From positions 766,880 through 830,879 of the forward strand of contig JXTC01000006.1 of assembly GCA_002914845.1 (NCBI GenBank): DNA of 64,000 nucleotides, written 5' to 3'. The position numbers and the translations under genes were made by a program. This document shows, one piece after another, positions 22,498 to 35,722 of this stretch; positions within the stretch are counted from its first letter, which is position 1; the number at the start of each line of letters is the position of its first letter. This DNA comes from Trema orientale (taxonomy: Eukaryota; Streptophyta; Magnoliopsida; Rosales; Cannabaceae). The notes beneath the pieces were generated by a model. That model made no database searches, had not been told where the DNA came from, and saw only the letters and a list, made by a program, of their open reading frames with translations.

Positions 22498-25219
22498 AGC
22501 ATGTTTGATTTTGTATTTTTATCTTTTAGTGGATTAGCAAATTATCCAATGTGATCTGTGATCGATCCATCCATTTAATATAATCCATCATTTAGATTGA
22601 ATTTGAAAATTAAAAAAAAAAATCCAATTCTTTTGTATCGATTGGGATTTTAAACTTCAAAATCTAATGAGTGGATTCGATTCACTCGAACGTATATAAT
22701 TACCCTAATTTTACTTTTCGAATATATTATTTTGAGCTAACATACAAAAAAAAAAAAAAATAGTAGTGTTTTTTTTTTTCTTTTAAAAAAATATGTTCTA
22801 TTTGTGCGCGCTTTTTATTGGATTTTTTTATACTTCTTTTTTTAAAAAAAATTTATTATGAGAGATCTAATTAGTTTTCAAAATTTATATACTCGCACAC
22901 ACTTTTTATTGTATTTTTTTTATACTACTTATTGTATATATTGAACACATAAATATAGTTACGTCAATTTGAGGATTTTGTTTTAATCTAAGTTTATGTT
23001 TTATGAGATCTAAATCAGTGAATTTTATATGTTGAGTTAATTTGAGGGTTTTGTTTTAGTCTAACTTTAAGTTTAATGAGATCTGAATTTAATCTTTATA
23101 TTTATGTTTTATGAGATCCAGTCTAATACAGTCTTATTTTATTTAATTTAATCTAAGTCTAATTAAATTAGCCTTTTATAACGTGACACGCCACTTGCAT
23201 ATGTTAAACTTCCTCCAAATTTTGAAAGCTATTAACATATTATAGTTGATCGCCGTGATTTTTAAAATTCAATAATTTCCCAAAAAGAAAAGAAAAAAAA
23301 TTTTGAAAAACCACATTGCCAGTTCGCAACAAATCCTGAATGTAAAACATGCCAATGTTTGTTATTCTTTTTTTTCCTTACCTTTTTTTTTTGGGGGTGT
23401 TAATTCTTCTTAGAAAAAAATTCTTTTATTTGGGAGACTACACAGAGTTAAGATATTTTTTCTTATAATAAATAATCATATTGAGAAAAAAGGCTGATGC
23501 TTTAGATGCAATTTAAAGCTAATAAATATTTCAATTATTTCGGAAGGCAAGACAGATTAGGACAACTCACCTTTAGCCAATCAAATGACCAAATAATTCC
23601 ACCGAAAATTGTTATTTGGACAATAATGACAGATGTTACAGCTATAGGAATTTATGAACGAATTAGAGAAATTGAAGAAGCTTTGATACTTGGCAGCTAG
23701 ACATCCCATGTTCCCAAATTGGTCCAATGTCATCATTTTTTAATTCTTCAATTGCTTTACAAAGAGTGATGCTGCATTCATAAGACTTATCTCAAATTCT
23801 CAATGCAAACCGTACTTTGTGACATTCTTACTTAATGAAATAGAATTTTCATTAAGATTAAATGACATTTTTCCCCATCTTTTTTTTTTTTTTTTTGAAT
23901 AAAAGGGGTAAAAGGGGATGCCAATTGGCAGGATTTGCAATAGAATATTGCATGGTTACAGTAGGAGCTACACTAAACTTATGCAATCATATTGTCCATA
24001 CTATTCATCGATTTGACTCGTTTTTTTTAACTTTTATTTTTTTAATGAATCTGAAGCTTCACTTATATGATACGGTCATATACTAATGATTGCTACTTAT
24101 TTACAAAATCTATTGCCAGAATTATGCTTTTGATTTTGAACTCTGCTCTAGTTTTAGTAGGCCAGGCCATGCTCACTTGTGTTGTATTGTAAATTTGTAA
24201 GAGTCAAAATTTTTGCATTCAGCACAATTGGGCTTATGAAATCAAGCAAAAAAAAAAAAAAAAGGCAAATTTTGTTTATGCTTGGAAAATAGGGACTTAT
24301 TGCGACCCTTTTTTCTTCTCTTTTGTTTCCTTTATGTTTTATTAAAGTTCATCCCAATATTGACTTTGTATTTTACAAAATGACATATTTAAACCATCAA
24401 ATTTTTTAATGGTAACAAATTCATCCATGACATGTTTCTCATACACGAATTTTCCAAAATTGATCGTTAAACATATTCTTTTTTTTTTAAAAAAAAAAAT
24501 GAGGAAATGACAAATTTATCCATCCAAACATGTTTCTGAATTGTGAGGGAATAATTCTTACCAGCTTAATTGCTAAGAACATGTTAGATGAAATAATTTA
24601 TTACCATGTTTACAAATCTAATAATATAAATATGTCAATATTCCTTAAGATTTAGGGTCAATCGATCCAAAGATAAAAACGAAATAGATGGGATAAAAAT
24701 GTAGTTGTGCTTTCATCAAATGGGCTTTGGTATCTCCATCATAATAATCGTAGTAGTGTTTTTTGATTGTTTTATTTAATGCAAAATATAGTCATGTAAT
24801 TAAGAATTTCCAATGTTAACGTGGCAGGCCAACTGAGAAGAAGAAGAAGAAAATTACGGGAAAAATACTTGGAGGAAAAAAAAAAAAAAACCTCAAATCC
24901 AAAGTATTGGGACTAAAGTTGAGGTTGATAATCCAAGGCTCTTGCTTCATGCCAAGCCAAATGAAACAATAGTCCAAGAAGGCCTAGTAGTGTCCTCCAA
25001 AATTAACAAGAAATACAAAGAACAGCTTTCCAAAAACTATGCTCCAATATTACTCATTTCTTTGGTTTTTTCGGTACCTCTCTTTATCATTCTCTTCTTT
25101 ATTTATTCTGTTTTTAACGTTAGAGTTGGAGTGTATACTAGTCAAACTATGTGATCATTTATCTTTTTTGCTTTTTATTGGTATCATTTTTCTCAATACA
25201 TACTTTGATTTTGGAAAAT
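22077..25219. other. Intergenic region between divergent DUF538 and WEB genes
   Basis: The two genes diverge, so this stretch holds both 5' regions. The first 180 bp upstream of the DUF538 ATG are C/T-rich on the coding strand, as in a 5' UTR. Poly(T)/poly(A) runs lie at 22468-22498, 23878-23896 and 24249-24263. A 64-codon plus ORF at 23506-23700 and a 74-codon ORF at 23862-24086 are not recognisable. No tRNA or clear transposon ends were found. Confidence 0.4.
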
Positions 25220-27341
25220 ATGGGAGAGATTGATACCAACCCAATTGAATCAGTCCAGACTGCTATATCCTTGTTCAATGAGAAAGGTGATCAGAAGAAA
25301 ACCCGGACCACCGGCAGCGATGTAAAGATCTGTTTCTTCAGTACCAAGTTTCAAGGATAGGGTTCTATTTACTTTTATGTTTAATTAGTTATCCAAAATG
25401 AAATTTCTTTGCTTAATGTTTAGCAACTATTTTAGTAGTCTCTTAAGTGAGTCTTTCTAGTGATTCTTATATACATGTCTAGTGGACTAGTACTTTGCAA
25501 AAGGTGTACTTCTCGTATATTTTTATATGCAATCTCATAATGAACTTTAGCATAACTCTTTAATCATAATCTTACATAGCTACTTTTAAAATTATCCATG
25601 AAATTATAAACCGATTTCATGTATTTTTAAAAATAAAGATTATAGTTGTATATATAGTTGAACAAGAAGGAAGGAATTAGCTGTAGTTTAAGTGATTTTT
25701 CTCTCTTTTTATTGGCAGGAGTGTGAGAACGAGAGAGAGCTTGAAAGTGTACTAAAAGATTTGGCAAGCTATAAGGTTCAACTAGAAGCTAAGGAGGCTG
25801 CATATATGCAAGCACTTCTTAAACTAGAACACTCTCAGAAAAAAGTTGATGAACTTTCCATTTTGGTTGAGAACTCTGAGATTGAAAGGGATAGATATGC
25901 GGATGAATGTAGAGACACCAGAACTCGGATAGATGAGCTTGAATCTGAGGCCAAAGAGATGGCCGATCAGTTGTTGGAAACCGCAGAGATTCGTGAGCAG
26001 CTTTTGCGAGTTTTGGACGAGTTGAAGGCCTCAAAAGGAGAGCTGCTTTGTAAGGAAAGAGAAGTTGATTCTGCCAGAGAGGCAGAGCTCAAGGCCTTGA
26101 CACAAGTAGAAGAGATGGAAAAAGCTCTCAATGAGGAAAGAGAAAAGTCGCAAGGGATTTCGAAGCAAGTTACTGAGCTGAATGAGGCTATTCTTTTGTT
26201 AAAAGCTGCTGCTATTGAAGCTCAGAAAGAGAGGTCTACAATTTTGTCTGGGAAAGATGCCGAAATGGAGGTAGCTCAAATGGCTTTGGTTCAAGCCAAA
26301 GACAGGCTAGGAGATATGGAAAGAGAAGTTGGAATGATGCAGGAGTTAGAGAATGAGTTTGTTTTCAAGTCCTTATTTGGTGATATCCTTGAGTTGAAAC
26401 TTAGGGAGGCAAATGAAGAGCTAATCTTGTCCCAAAAATCAGCTGCAAATGCCATTTTCGAACTGAAACTGATAAGAGAAGACTTGGAGCTCAGGGAAAG
26501 AAAGAACTTGAGTCAAGAAGCTTTGATTGAGGCATTCAAAATGGAAGTTAATGAAGTAAAAATGGAGCTGAAAAGCTCGGATGAATTGGCAAGCCAGTTG
26601 ATGTTTGATGTTGAAATGCTTACTGGTGATCTACAGAAGGCAAAAGCCGAGATTGATGAGTTGAGAAGAAAAGAAACAGAAGCACAGGTTGAGATAGCTC
26701 TTTTGAAATCTGAGATTCACAAAGGGAGGTCAAAGATTGCTGAAGCAGAGGCAGCAGAAGCAAGAGCTGAGAATACTAAATCCGGGTTGTATCTGGCAGT
26801 TCAACTGCTAGCAGTAGAAGCAGAAAGTGCCAAGAAAGAGAATCAAATGTTGAAGGAAGCAGCAGATGATGAAAATGATCAAGAGAATGTTTCTTTTGAG
26901 AACTCTCCACAAATTGATGAACTGAACACAGAAACTGAAGACAGAAAAGATAACAGTGATGCCCACATAACAATTTCGAAAAAGGACTGCGAGTCCTTGA
27001 ACGAAAAGGCTGATCGAATCTGTGTGCCAGAGATCGAAAACAAGCAGGATTTGGAAAATTTAAGGAAGGAATTGGATGCTGCGATGGCTAAAGTTGCTGA
27101 ATTCAGAAACCGGGCAGAACAGGCCACTTTTCGAGCCGAAATGGCTGAGAAAGCTAAGGCAGCAATTGAGGGTCAGCTAAGGAAGTGGAGAGAAGAGAGA
27201 CAAAAGAAAAAAGCTGCTCTTGTTGCACTCAAGGGGGCCAGGGAAGAGCATGCTCCCAGAGATTTCAACACTTCCGCAGATGAGAACCCAACACCAACAT
27301 ATCATCAGCCACTGTTCAAGCTACTCAACATGAAATTCTAG
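25220..27341 (+). CDS. WEB family (DUF827) coiled-coil protein (574 aa, two exons)
   Basis: WEB proteins are plant coiled-coil proteins; WEB1 acts with PMI2 in blue-light chloroplast movement, but most members are uncharacterised. Exon 1 (25220-25321) encodes MGEIDTNPIESVQTAISLF followed by 15 residues and ends at GAT|GTAAAG. Exon 2 (25719-27341) starts after TTGGCAG and continues in phase 0 with ECENERELESVLKDL. Almost the whole protein is heptad-rich E/K/L/A sequence. The family landmarks are the short N-terminal IESVQTAISLF box, a long central coiled coil, an ITISKKDCESL segment resembling the ITISLEEY box (about residues 425-435), and the C-terminal AEFRNRAEQATFRAEMAEKAK...LRKWREERQKKKAAL stretch. 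The ATG inside the earlier ORF at 25151 is rejected because MGEIDT matches the family start. The exact paralogue cannot be assigned. Confidence 0.88.
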
Positions 27342-28970
27342 TAGAGCTCTATCCTATATATATATGTTGTAGTATAACAGAAACTGTTCCAGATTTATTT
27401 CATTGTCCTATCTTATTGTATCTATTAGTTTTTGGATTGATATGAAAATTTTGTTTGAATTGTTTCTCTTCTGCACTTTAGTGCACCTAGCTTAATATTT
27501 CTAAAGTGGCCATTATAACATGTAGCTTTGATTCTAGCTCAAATTGGCATGAAACAAGAGTCTTGTCACACTGTTTTATAGACTCTATTTGAATATATTT
27601 GTTGACCATAATTTCCATTTCTTGAGCTTGAAGTTGATTGCATTTTCTAAGATAGTTTTTGTTGCTTTCTGATACGTTGATATTTTCTTGTTCAATGAGA
27701 ATCCACCTCATCTTCTGGACTCAACCTATTGAGCAACAGCCACATGGTCAATTGTGTTGACAGAATTGTAGAACCAATCCTAAGAGAAAGCTCTTATAGG
27801 CCCAGAAAAGAATTGTATATTCTGAACTTGGGCCAAGCCCAACCACACATGTGGACACTGAAGAAAAAAAATAAATAAATAAAGAATAGTGCCTAGTCTA
27901 ATTTTCTCCAAAATGCATTTACTACCCCCAGATGTTCGCTAATTTTGTTTATGCATCATCAAAATCCATCAAAATTAATTGCAAGTCCATTGTCACAAGT
28001 CCTAACTCAGGATTTAATATGTGTAGCATATCCTCTTGTACTCACTCATCTTCCGAATTTGTTGGTACCTCTTTGGAATCCTATTGAATACGTATTGTCC
28101 GTTTCAAGGATATTTTCTTTTCTAAGGTTTTTATAATCACAATGAATAATAATGTTAGTGATACCAAATTTATTTGTCAAAATTTGCAGAACAAACAGAT
28201 GATTAGCATATTATAAACTCACACAATATTCTGATCAGATGGAACCAAATAGTTGCTTTGGTTAGATCTATCTAACTAATTACAGTCTTCTATTCTCGTG
28301 AGTTTCACTGTCGACTCACAGAAATGGAGAGCTTAGTTAAGCTTGGAACAAAAATTATAGTTCTTAACACAGGCGACTGCTGTTGGCAGCCCTCCCTCGA
28401 AACCAAAATTAGTCATTTAACATAAGCAAAACATGTTAGTGTGACAATATGATCAACCCCATACGGTACTACTCTCATTTGCCAGCTGTCAAACATCTGA
28501 AACCGCTACAACTTTGCATCAAAAACATCACCATCCATAGTTACATCTCTTAGACCCTTCAAACAGTTTGACGACCGTGTTAGAAACATCACCGAACTGT
28601 TGACTTCTCTCGTGAACTGTTGACTTCTCTCGTGAGTTCACACGTGCAACAAACAATGCGCCAATAGATTCAGCCCGGCCCACAATGTATATACTAATAC
28701 AATCCTGACGAGACCAAATAAATAAAATAAAATTCCTAAGGAAAACTAGGCATGTAACATGAGAACATTGTTTGGACCTACCAAAAAAGATTGTTGGTTT
28801 TGAGGGCTGCACATCTTTCATATTGTGCTTAGAGAATATAACGCATTAATAATGTACTTAACTTTGTTCAAGAAGTCGATTCCTCGTCACGCTTAAATTC
28901 GAGTTTAGGATTTACGGCTCCAACTAATATTTGATGAACAATATTTTTGTTAAATAAGATTATCTTATAA
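27342..28970. other. Downstream of WEB gene: 3' UTR then intergenic DNA
   Basis: 27342-27480 probably includes the WEB 3' UTR (T-rich, tatatatatgttgtag...). Beyond it, minus-strand ORFs of 74 codons (27487-27711) and 97 codons (28528-28821) are open but match no family I know and have no flanking splice signals. 28594-28633 is a perfect tandem 20-mer. Confidence 0.4.
28594..28633. repeat. 20-bp perfect tandem duplication
   Basis: gaactgttgacttctctcgt occurs twice head to tail (28594-28613, 28614-28633), giving a local (n=2) minisatellite. Confidence 0.9.
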
Positions 28971-29122
28971 AGAGGCGGCTATAGTAGGGGCGCCCATACG
29001 TAAGGCCCATGTTTATACACCGTTTGATGGGAATCTGTGGGTAATCTGTTTATACACAGATTCCCATCAAACGGTGTACAGACAGAGTCTTACGTAGGGA
29101 CGCCCCTACTGTAGACGCGCCC
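28971..29122. mobile_element. 152-bp fold-back MITE, copy 2
   Basis: Same length and sequence as 16020-16171 apart from scattered substitutions, with arms GAGGCGGCTATAGTAGGGG / CCCCTACTGTAGACGCGCC. Target duplication ATCTTATAA (28962-28970) and ATTTTATAA (29123-29131), 8 of 9 equal. The more divergent arms and the mutated TSD suggest an older insertion than copy 1. Confidence 0.85.
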
Positions 29123-29131
29123 ATTTTATAA

Positions 29132-30811
29132 TAAACTATTTTAAAAGTAACTTTAAGAGTAGATGCTTTCCGATAAAATTATAAAAATAAATGGCACAAA
29201 TTCTAAGAACTTAAACCCATGTGAACCATAGAATACCCCCTTTTTTTTTTTTTAAGGAGGGTATGATGTCCATATGTTCATGTAGATTTCACATTAATTC
29301 TAGAAGTACCTAATGGGTGCGGACTGTATGTGGAAAGTCTTGAAACATGGTTTGAACTTAATTGTAGATTTTCTCGTTTCACTATTTGAGTTAAAATGGT
29401 ATTTGGGTCAAGGATTCCCACACGTGAGTGCCATAATTAAATCCACATTCAGCATATCAATATTCTACATGGACCACTCTTTCAAAAGATACATCATTTT
29501 CCAAGTTTGAGCAACATCTGCATACCAAAAAAAGATAGTCTAAATTTTGTGCGCATGAGTTGGATAGGAATGGTTTCGTAGTAAAGCTAGCGAGCTGACT
29601 AAATTTGATAATGACCCCATATTTTGTTGAAAACTTTGACCAACATTAATATTTAGATCTAATACTAAAGCCTTGATCATATGGACAATATCTTAATTAG
29701 ATTAGACCCTTATGATTAATTTATTGTCAATAAAATATTTTATTACTAATCCAAATCTTGATTAATGTGGTGTTGTACTCGTTGCATGACTAAAGGCTAA
29801 AGCTAATCCATTTTGGCTACCTTTTTATAGGTTGGCTATTCTAACTTGAATTTGACTATCAGCCATAATCTTTATATTCCTATTTCCTAAACGTGCATCT
29901 CTTAAATCTTTAACTGACCTTCTTCAAAAATAAAAAAGAAATAAAAATCTTTAACTTAGCCCTTAGACAAAGATAATAAATAAATAGAAAATAAATTAGT
30001 CATATGTATCATACGTAATTAGACAACAGTTGCCAGATAGAGACATCATTTAATCCTTTATATATTAGGACATGATACTAGTACATGGAGGACACATTCA
30101 TATATCAAAATTAAAGTACTAGAAATTAGACTTTCCTGATAAGCAGTATATGTATGGAGTAGTTTTTATTTGTTTTTTTAATAAAATTTGTATAACTATT
30201 TACATATATAATACTTCAATTTGTTTTCAGGCACTGTAAGTCTAGGAGCTTTTTCAGTCAATTAATATTAAATCTTTTCCTATATATCCTGATGTGTTAT
30301 GATTATTATTATTATTATTCTGTTTTTTTTAACGTGTCATTGTGTTGGGTTTTATTAAGACCCATTAAAAAACCTTGCAATTAGGATTATTATTATTTTT
30401 TTTGGCTGTTGAAATATCATATCGAGTATATGATAAATAAAGTAGATCATAAATTTTAGCAGCTCAGATTGTCATTTGATGAACTGGGTACACGTAGTAA
30501 TAATTGAACCTTGGTCTGAATAAAACCTTGTTTTGTAATTAACAAGGTGCGAATTAGAATAATTAAACAGGCTGGCTGTTAATTAATCCCTTTCAAATGT
30601 GCATAGTATAGCAAATAAATGTCAGACATATCTTAAAATTTCTTTCGAGTCTCCCAATTAGCAGAGAATGTATCCGTAGCTTAGAAATGAATAGTGTAAT
30701 TCTCTCCAATTTAAAAAAAAAAAAAAAGAGAAAAGACCAAAGAAAACTACTTATTAATTTGGGTGTAATTAATGGAGAAAATAATTTGTTATATATGCAG
30801 GAAAATTATAT
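29132..30811. other. Intergenic DNA, nothing recognisable
   Basis: AT-rich, short random ORFs (longest 65 codons at 29313-29510). No TIR pair, LTR end, tRNA or gene structure identified. Confidence 0.45.
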
Positions 30812-31390
30812 GAAATACACCCTCACTTTAGTCAATTTTAGAAACTACACTCCTCTCAATATTTTTTAGTAACTACACCTCTTTTGAGAAAAAAAAAAAA
30901 AAAAGGTGCAAAAGGACTAATATACCCTTAAAGTAAAATGGCTACACATTGTACTGAGTGCTAGACAAAGGTATCTAGCAACTTGATCGGAAAAAAAAAC
31001 TATATTGAGTACTATATAGAGTGTCAGGAGCGCTAGACACGAGTGTCGAGCAAAACTAGACGATATATCTAGCAACTTGATTCCTCATGTCTAGCTAGAT
31101 GTGGAATCCTGTTTAAATATTATACGCTAGATATGATGTCAGGAGCGCTAGACACAGGTGTTGAGAGGTACTAGACAAGATGTCTAGCAACTCGACCTTA
31201 CATGTATAGTCGGAATGTGGATCCTTAATAATAAGATAAGTGATTGGAATATTTTTATATTTAAAATAATTCAAAACTTTTTTTTGAGGGAAAAAATAAT
31301 TTAAAACTTAAAAAAATTATATTTACCTAAAAATTATTAAGAGAGGTGTATTTTCTAAAATACACTATAATAAAGATGTATTTTGCAAAG
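30812..31390. mobile_element. 579-bp MITE-like element with internal 114-bp repeats
   Basis: The ends are inverted over about 60 bp with gaps (left 'gaaatacaccctcactttag...aactacactcctctcaat'; right 'attaagagaggtgtatttt...aagatgtattttgc'). Candidate 8-bp target duplication AATTATAT at 30804-30811 and 31391-31398, though the right copy merges with an AT microsatellite. Inside, a unit starting 'tgtcaggagcgctagacac' occurs at about 31022 and 31136, each followed by ctagac...tctagcaact motifs that can pair as small stems. Confidence 0.55.

Positions 31391-31393
<3 letters not shown>

Positions 31394-31448
<55 letters not shown>
31394..31448. repeat. (AT)n microsatellite
   Basis: About 27 uninterrupted AT units directly beside the right end of the MITE-like element. 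Confidence 0.9.
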
Positions 31449-31451
<3 letters not shown>

Positions 31452-31690
31452 AAAATCTCAAATAATGAATTTTGTCAAAACAATACCGATAAATACAAAT
31501 ATTCCTATTAAATGATAATAACTTAACTTGTAAAAACACTATCGAAGATACAAATATGCCATTCATTGTTCTCATTCCGAAATATTTTTTTTTTCTAGTA
31601 AGGAATTATCTTTAAAAAAGAAAAGAAAAGAAAAATCGGTATAATGTTAGCTTTCCATTAACTTGTTTTTTGATTTATTTCCCAATGGTT

Positions 31691-32370
31691 CCTTTTTTTT
31701 TTTTGAAGGAAAATATTTTCATTAATATAAAGAGGATAGTACAATACTCATATAGGGATTTTTTATTACAAAACAGACAACCCTAAAGACTGATAAAAGT
31801 CCTTGGAGGAAAAATTGTACACGGGGATCATGGCGAAATCTACCCATGAGAGGATGTATGCATATCACCATTAATATGTGCTTCGATAGAGCCCTACACC
31901 TCAGTAGTTGGCTCATTGTGATCATCCTTTCAGTATTCATTATTGGTGTCTCTTGCTCCTCATCAAAGATCTGTAAAGGGCAAATACTACCTTACACACT
32001 ATCCAGATCTAGACAGATCTGGTAAGAAAACCACTATAAATCTAGATCTAGATAAAGTGAAATAACAAAAACAGAAACAAATCCAACAAACCACCATAGA
32101 TTTAGATCTGAGGGTATCAAAACTACCCAAGATCTAGAACTAGGAGGAAAACTACCTCCCCACATAGGAGGATTATTTAACAATATTACTAAAATTAGGA
32201 AAGAAAACTGTAAAAAAACCCATACCGGAGAGAGTGAAGACTCCCCTACCTGGTAGAAGAGACACATGTTAATGGAGCGAGCTACTGCTGTCTGTTGGAG
32301 GAGGCCAGGATGATTTGTGCTGGTGGAGGGCTTCCCAAATATGATGCCGATCAATTATATATTAGGTAAT
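31691..32370 (-). mobile_element. Probable LINE 3' fragment, minus strand
   Basis: A T run at 31692-31706 followed by 'gaaggaaaatattttcattaat' is the complement of a typical LINE 3' end (attaatgaaaatattttccttc + poly(A)). The following 650 bp has two interrupted minus-strand frames (72 and 106 codons) without recognisable reverse transcriptase motifs. It shares agatctagatct motifs with family 2 at 6.1-7.6 kb. The 5' limit is not defined and no target duplication was found. Confidence 0.4.
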
Positions 32371-33810
32371 AGGTACGATAAGTCAAGTCATAATTAATTT
32401 TTTTTTAGTATCATTTTAGTCAATATTCTAAACTAATCCAATTGCATTGAAGGGATTGACACTTTATTTAATTTATACTTTTTGTTTTAATTATTATTAA
32501 TATTGATCCTTAGATTTGAAATCTATTACAAATTTAATACCATAACACCAATTTAGAGCAGATAATTTACTAAGATTTTATTTAAAAAATTGAAAATAAA
32601 CCATATAAAACCTTATTTGAGAATGAGTTTATTAAATCATCATGGTAAATTAATTGCTCTAAATTGTTACTAGGGTATAAATTTGTAACAGATTTTAAAT
32701 ATAAGAGTCAATGTTGATATTAACCAAAATAGAAGGTATAAATTGAACAAAGTGTCAAAATACGAGATATAAAATTGATATTATCCCATTGAGTATATAC
32801 GGAATGAATTGTCTTTTCATGATAGCGAATGTACAACTATTTACAGTAGATCAGATTTTACAGAAGAATCACAATGAATCAAATACAAAAATAAGTAAAA
32901 CTGTTTTGCCATTTATTAGCCATATGCGAGACAGGAATAAATTAAATTGCAATAAACGTTAATGGTATTAAATTAGCGGAATCAAATCAAAGAATCAATT
33001 AAAATTGTATATAAAATAACTACCAATAGCTAAATAATAAAACACATGTTAGCTAATAAATGTACACTCACTGGAGTTACCCGGGTATATATATAAATAT
33101 ATAAGAGTGATGTTTCAATGAGTATTTTTATTTCTGCTCCATGGATAGATAAATTTAACTAATTTGGAAATAAAGCTACAATAACAAGTCATCTTATTCA
33201 ATATATTAATTTCTAATTCTTTTTTATTTATTTATTTTTTGAAAATTTAATTTAAAATTTAATTTTTTAATTACCTCTAATTTAAAACTATATGTACTAT
33301 TGTATCTTCAATATTTTATAAAAAATATTTTTTACTGTACGAAAGATAAAATCTAAGGTAGCATAATTTTCATATTATAAATAAGTTATTTTCTTAAATT
33401 AAAAAAAAATGAATAAAACAACTACATTGAAAGAAAATTTGTTTAAAAAAAATTATGCGTGAAACAGCTTAAAATTTGTACATTTTTTGTTGTTTTTTTT
33501 CCAATGAATAAGATAGTTGAGAGTGATTTTGGATTATTAAATATTTTTTACTAGTTTTATTTTTTAATTAAAAAAATAAAAAAAATTGATCAAATCATCA
33601 GGTTACCCATCTTTTTTGTTTTAAATAAATTTCTATATTTATATATGTATTAATTATAATAATATTTTTTTAGTAAATTTACTAATATTATTTTAGCCAT
33701 TAGACTAAAATCTAAGAACCCAAATTAGAGTACCCATCTATGGAGTAAAAACAAAAATCTCTATTGAAACATCATCCAAATATATAAATATATATATATA
33801 TAGGATTGAA
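32371..33810. other. Intergenic AT-rich DNA, no gene
   Basis: No ORF above 60 codons and no defined repeat ends. Imperfect inverted stretches around 32510-32790 ('ttgatccttagatttgaaatctattacaaattt' against 'aatttgtaacagattttaaatataagagtcaatg') suggest one more worn MITE. Confidence 0.35.
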
Positions 33811-34272
33811 TAAAAAAGAATATCCTAAATTATGCACTTTCAGCGGTTAAAATCCTAAGTTTTGAGTTCTCTAAAGTCATATCTCAAAAGTTCAAAGTTT
33901 CAAATTACCATAAAATCATACTCTTCGGGTCTATTTTTCAATGATTTATGCTATTGAAAGATAGTATTACCCCTCATATTCTTGTTACCAAACAACAAAA
34001 TAATAAATAAATTAAACAAAAAAAAAAAGAGACAAAACAAAAAAAAAAAAAACAAATAAACTGGAGAGAGTTTATGAAGGAAATGCAAATTTTAATACAA
34101 CTTTTATGTTTGGAAACAAAAATAACTAAGCCTTAATTCAGTTTTAGTATTTAATATAGAGTGCATTAATCACTTCATGCACGGATGGTATGATTTTTCA
34201 AAATTTTGAAACTTAGAGGCATAATTTTATAAACTCAAAACTTCGGATTTAAATTACAGAAAATATTTTTTT
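33811..34272. mobile_element. Worn MITE with about 90-bp arms
   Basis: Left 'ttttgagttctctaaagtcat..ctcaaaagttcaaagttt..aaatcata' pairs with the complement of 34185-34250 ('catgatttttcaaaattttgaaacttagaggcataattttataaactcaaaac'). Interior is non-coding with A runs. Ends approximate. Confidence 0.45.
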
Positions 34273-35722
34273 TAGCATTTAACCATATATATCTATAATA
34301 TTTATACATAAAAGAAATGAAGGCCCTTCAGAAAATTGAAATTAGTTTTTTTAAGAGAAAAATTGAAATTAGTGTTGTTGGTGCCAGAATTATAAAATAA
34401 CATATATAAATTAAGATCGTTTAATATTGACTGAAAAATTAGGGTCCTTGAAGTGCGATTTGCGAAGTAGTTGAGCTGAATTGGCTAGAACTTTGATATC
34501 TTTCAGATGATCTTATTGATCCATCGAAAAGGTTCAGTTTTTGAATAAGTGAATATGTTATAATATACATATTTGTGAATACATACATATTGATATGTAT
34601 TTTGTACTTACACGTACTTAGCTATATATATAGGTTCCCAATAATATACACACACAACAATGTTAGTAGCCAACATTCCATTACCCGATCATTACTAGCT
34701 AGCTAGCTACCAAGGGGATAAGTACATTAAGAATATCATTTGCATTATATTGTCACAAACTTTGGATTTCTTAGTAAGCCAAATTGTAGTGTTATAGAAT
34801 TTTACTTTATAAATTTGTTTAAAACATTTATTATGTATTTCTTTTTGTTTTTGCGGAATAAAAAAAATACTTTTATGCGTTTGACTCTGTTTAGTTTACT
34901 TTTCGTTGCTTGGCAGTTTCTTTTAGTCTATGTGCAGGGCCCTTAAATTGAAAGGTTTCATGCTTCCCTTATTTTATCTACCTTTTTTTCTGAAAAAAAA
35001 AATAGATCAATATAATGGTTTAAAATGCAAAAAACATTGTTTTTGGATTAGTTTTTGTCATTGGTAGTAGGAACGCTGACAATAACACCCCAACCAAAAC
35101 TAAGCTGTCTGAAAAAAAAATGTAGTAGCTGACATACATAGTCTTTCTTTCATCTTGACTTCCTTAATAATAAAAATAATAATAATAATAATGTTAATAT
35201 TTTTAATATCCTTGTTAGCGAGTAATATAATATATACATGTTATTCACTTTTTGAATTTTGACGAATAACATTGTAAAACAACTGTAGGAGATCTTATAT
35301 ATTGTCTGATTTTGGCAAAAAGCCTGCCTCTTAAAATACACGTTTGCAAAAAATCTATGTTTTTAATTTCTTTGAAAAATACTATTTCTTAATAATACTG
35401 GACTGCACTGAACTCAATTCAACTCAACTCGACTACACTCAATATCATATTCAATAATATAACAGGATTATTTTACAGATTATTGTAAAATATATATATT
35501 TTATTCAAACTCACATTTAAATGGTTCATTCCACCTAAGTCATATTACGATGACTTTTTTATTTATCATATTACAAGGACTTTTTTTATATAAATAAAGT
35601 CATTCATATACATCATATCGAAATCATATCAAAATATTAGCATAAATTGTAAGGTTATATTCGTATAACCTATATATATATGTGGGCCATATGTTTTTAT
35701 AACAATTATATAATATTAGGAC
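34273..35722. other. Intergenic DNA, no gene
   Basis: AT-rich. The 68-codon ORF 34740-34946 and the 63-codon minus ORF 35150-35341 are compositionally like random AT-rich translation. Short palindrome 'agctagctagct' at 34698-34710. Confidence 0.4.

Noticed and set aside
23506..23700. 64-codon ORF with fairly balanced composition
   Set aside because: No similarity that I recognise and no splice-linked neighbours.
28528..28821. 97-codon minus ORF
   Set aside because: Includes a 20-bp tandem duplication, no recognisable domain, no flanking exons. It cannot be excluded, but it is not supported.
30900..31200. CRISPR-like array
   Set aside because: Only two or three irregular repeats, long spacing, in a plant MITE-like element.
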